Shown here piece by piece: positions 63,898-64,000 of a stretch of DNA of 64,000 bases. The position numbers and the translations under genes were made by a program. The stretch is from Parerythrobacter lacustris (lineage in GTDB: Bacteria; Pseudomonadota; Alphaproteobacteria; Sphingomonadales; Sphingomonadaceae), in NCBI RefSeq assembly GCF_024626475.1, contig NZ_JANKHH010000004.1:479179-543178 (forward strand), read 5' to 3'. A model generated the notes under the pieces. That model searched no databases. It had not been told where the DNA came from and saw nothing but the letters and a program-made list of their open reading frames with translations. The number at the start of each line of letters is the position of its first letter. The first letter of the stretch is position 1.

Positions 63898-64000
63898 TGA
63901 ATAGCCCCGAGTTTTCTAGACGCCTTCGGTGCTCATGTTTTGCTGCCGTTCGAACTCGACGGGCGACAGCATCCCGTTCCTTACATGCTTTCGTATCGGG
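63898..64000 (-). mobile_element. IS3-family insertion sequence, right end (partial)
   Basis: The sequence from 63898 starts TGAATAGCCCCGAGTTTTCT, like the terminal inverted repeat of IS3-group elements (TGA...GCCCCG), and encodes a transposase end. The rest of the element is beyond the window, so the other terminal repeat and target duplication cannot be checked. Confidence 0.8.
63916..64000 (-). CDS. IS3-family transposase OrfB, C-terminal fragment
   Basis: The last 28 codons read IRKHVRNGMLSPVEFERQQN then MSTEGV and stop. This is the normal C-terminus of IS3-family (IS2/IS3-like) OrfB integrase-type transposases, where R-K-H-x-x-x-G-x-L-S-P-x-E-F-E is conserved. The catalytic DDE residues lie outside the window. 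Whether the element is intact is unknown. Confidence 0.88.
   Translation of the reverse strand, partial: PIRKHVRNGMLSPVEFERQQNMSTEGV

Overview
The window looks like chromosome of a GC-rich alphaproteobacterium, most likely a sphingomonad close to Erythrobacteraceae. The evidence is gene content: AddAB recombination, a DivL-type tyrosine pseudokinase, C4-pathway 5-aminolevulinate synthase (HemA), the plsY-dprA-topA order, AmgK/MurU cell-wall recycling, and polyamine synthesis through carboxynorspermidine decarboxylase. The genus is inferred from how the proteins read; no search was run. Nearly all of the sequence is coding, with many 4-base ATGA/GTGA overlaps and no non-coding stretch above 300 bases.

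Layout. 1-8.8 kb (minus): one tightly overlapped run divL-tsaE-amgK-murU-addB-addA, with addA cut by the left edge. 8.9-17.6 kb: ahcY, divergent from a peroxiredoxin; folE; hemerythrin; a small zincin; tRNA-Arg(ACG); a NUDIX hydrolase; two Flp pilins without a tad cluster; an M48 lipoprotein protease; accA; xerD. 17.6-22.2 kb: an exported 614-residue unknown with a small membrane protein before it, divergent from aroK-aroB, then a cyclase-family hydrolase.

22.1-39 kb (almost all minus) is a long metabolic block built on propionyl-CoA to succinyl-CoA conversion (pccB, mce, mcm, pccA). Enoyl-CoA hydratase, a GST, bioB (biotin serves PccA), an N-demethylase-like protein, two NAD(P)-dependent reductases, glutathione reductase and a DEAD-box helicase are mixed in. 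Several small, lower-GC genes of unknown role are translationally coupled to the metabolic genes.

39.3-49.6 kb: a response regulator, a CDP-alcohol phosphatidyltransferase, TspO and pgi; then lepB-rnc-era (plus); a duplicated-domain membrane protein; and topA. 49.7-58.3 kb: dprA and plsY (minus), then murI, hemA, an OmdA-like protein, a SleB-type hydrolase, a TauD-type dioxygenase and a PAS-GGDEF-EAL-PilZ protein (plus). 58.4-64 kb: a nitroreductase, an HTH protein full of repeat-derived sequence, a GIY-YIG nuclease flanked by inverted repeats, a polyamine decarboxylase pair, and the end of an IS3-family element at the right edge.

The most unusual signal is a set of short palindromic repeats. 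They sit between genes, but also in frame inside pccA, mce and the 59-60 kb HTH gene, and they bracket the GIY-YIG gene like terminal inverted repeats. A second signal is a 26-base strictly alternating purine-pyrimidine (Z-DNA-prone) tract 20 bases upstream of the topA start codon.
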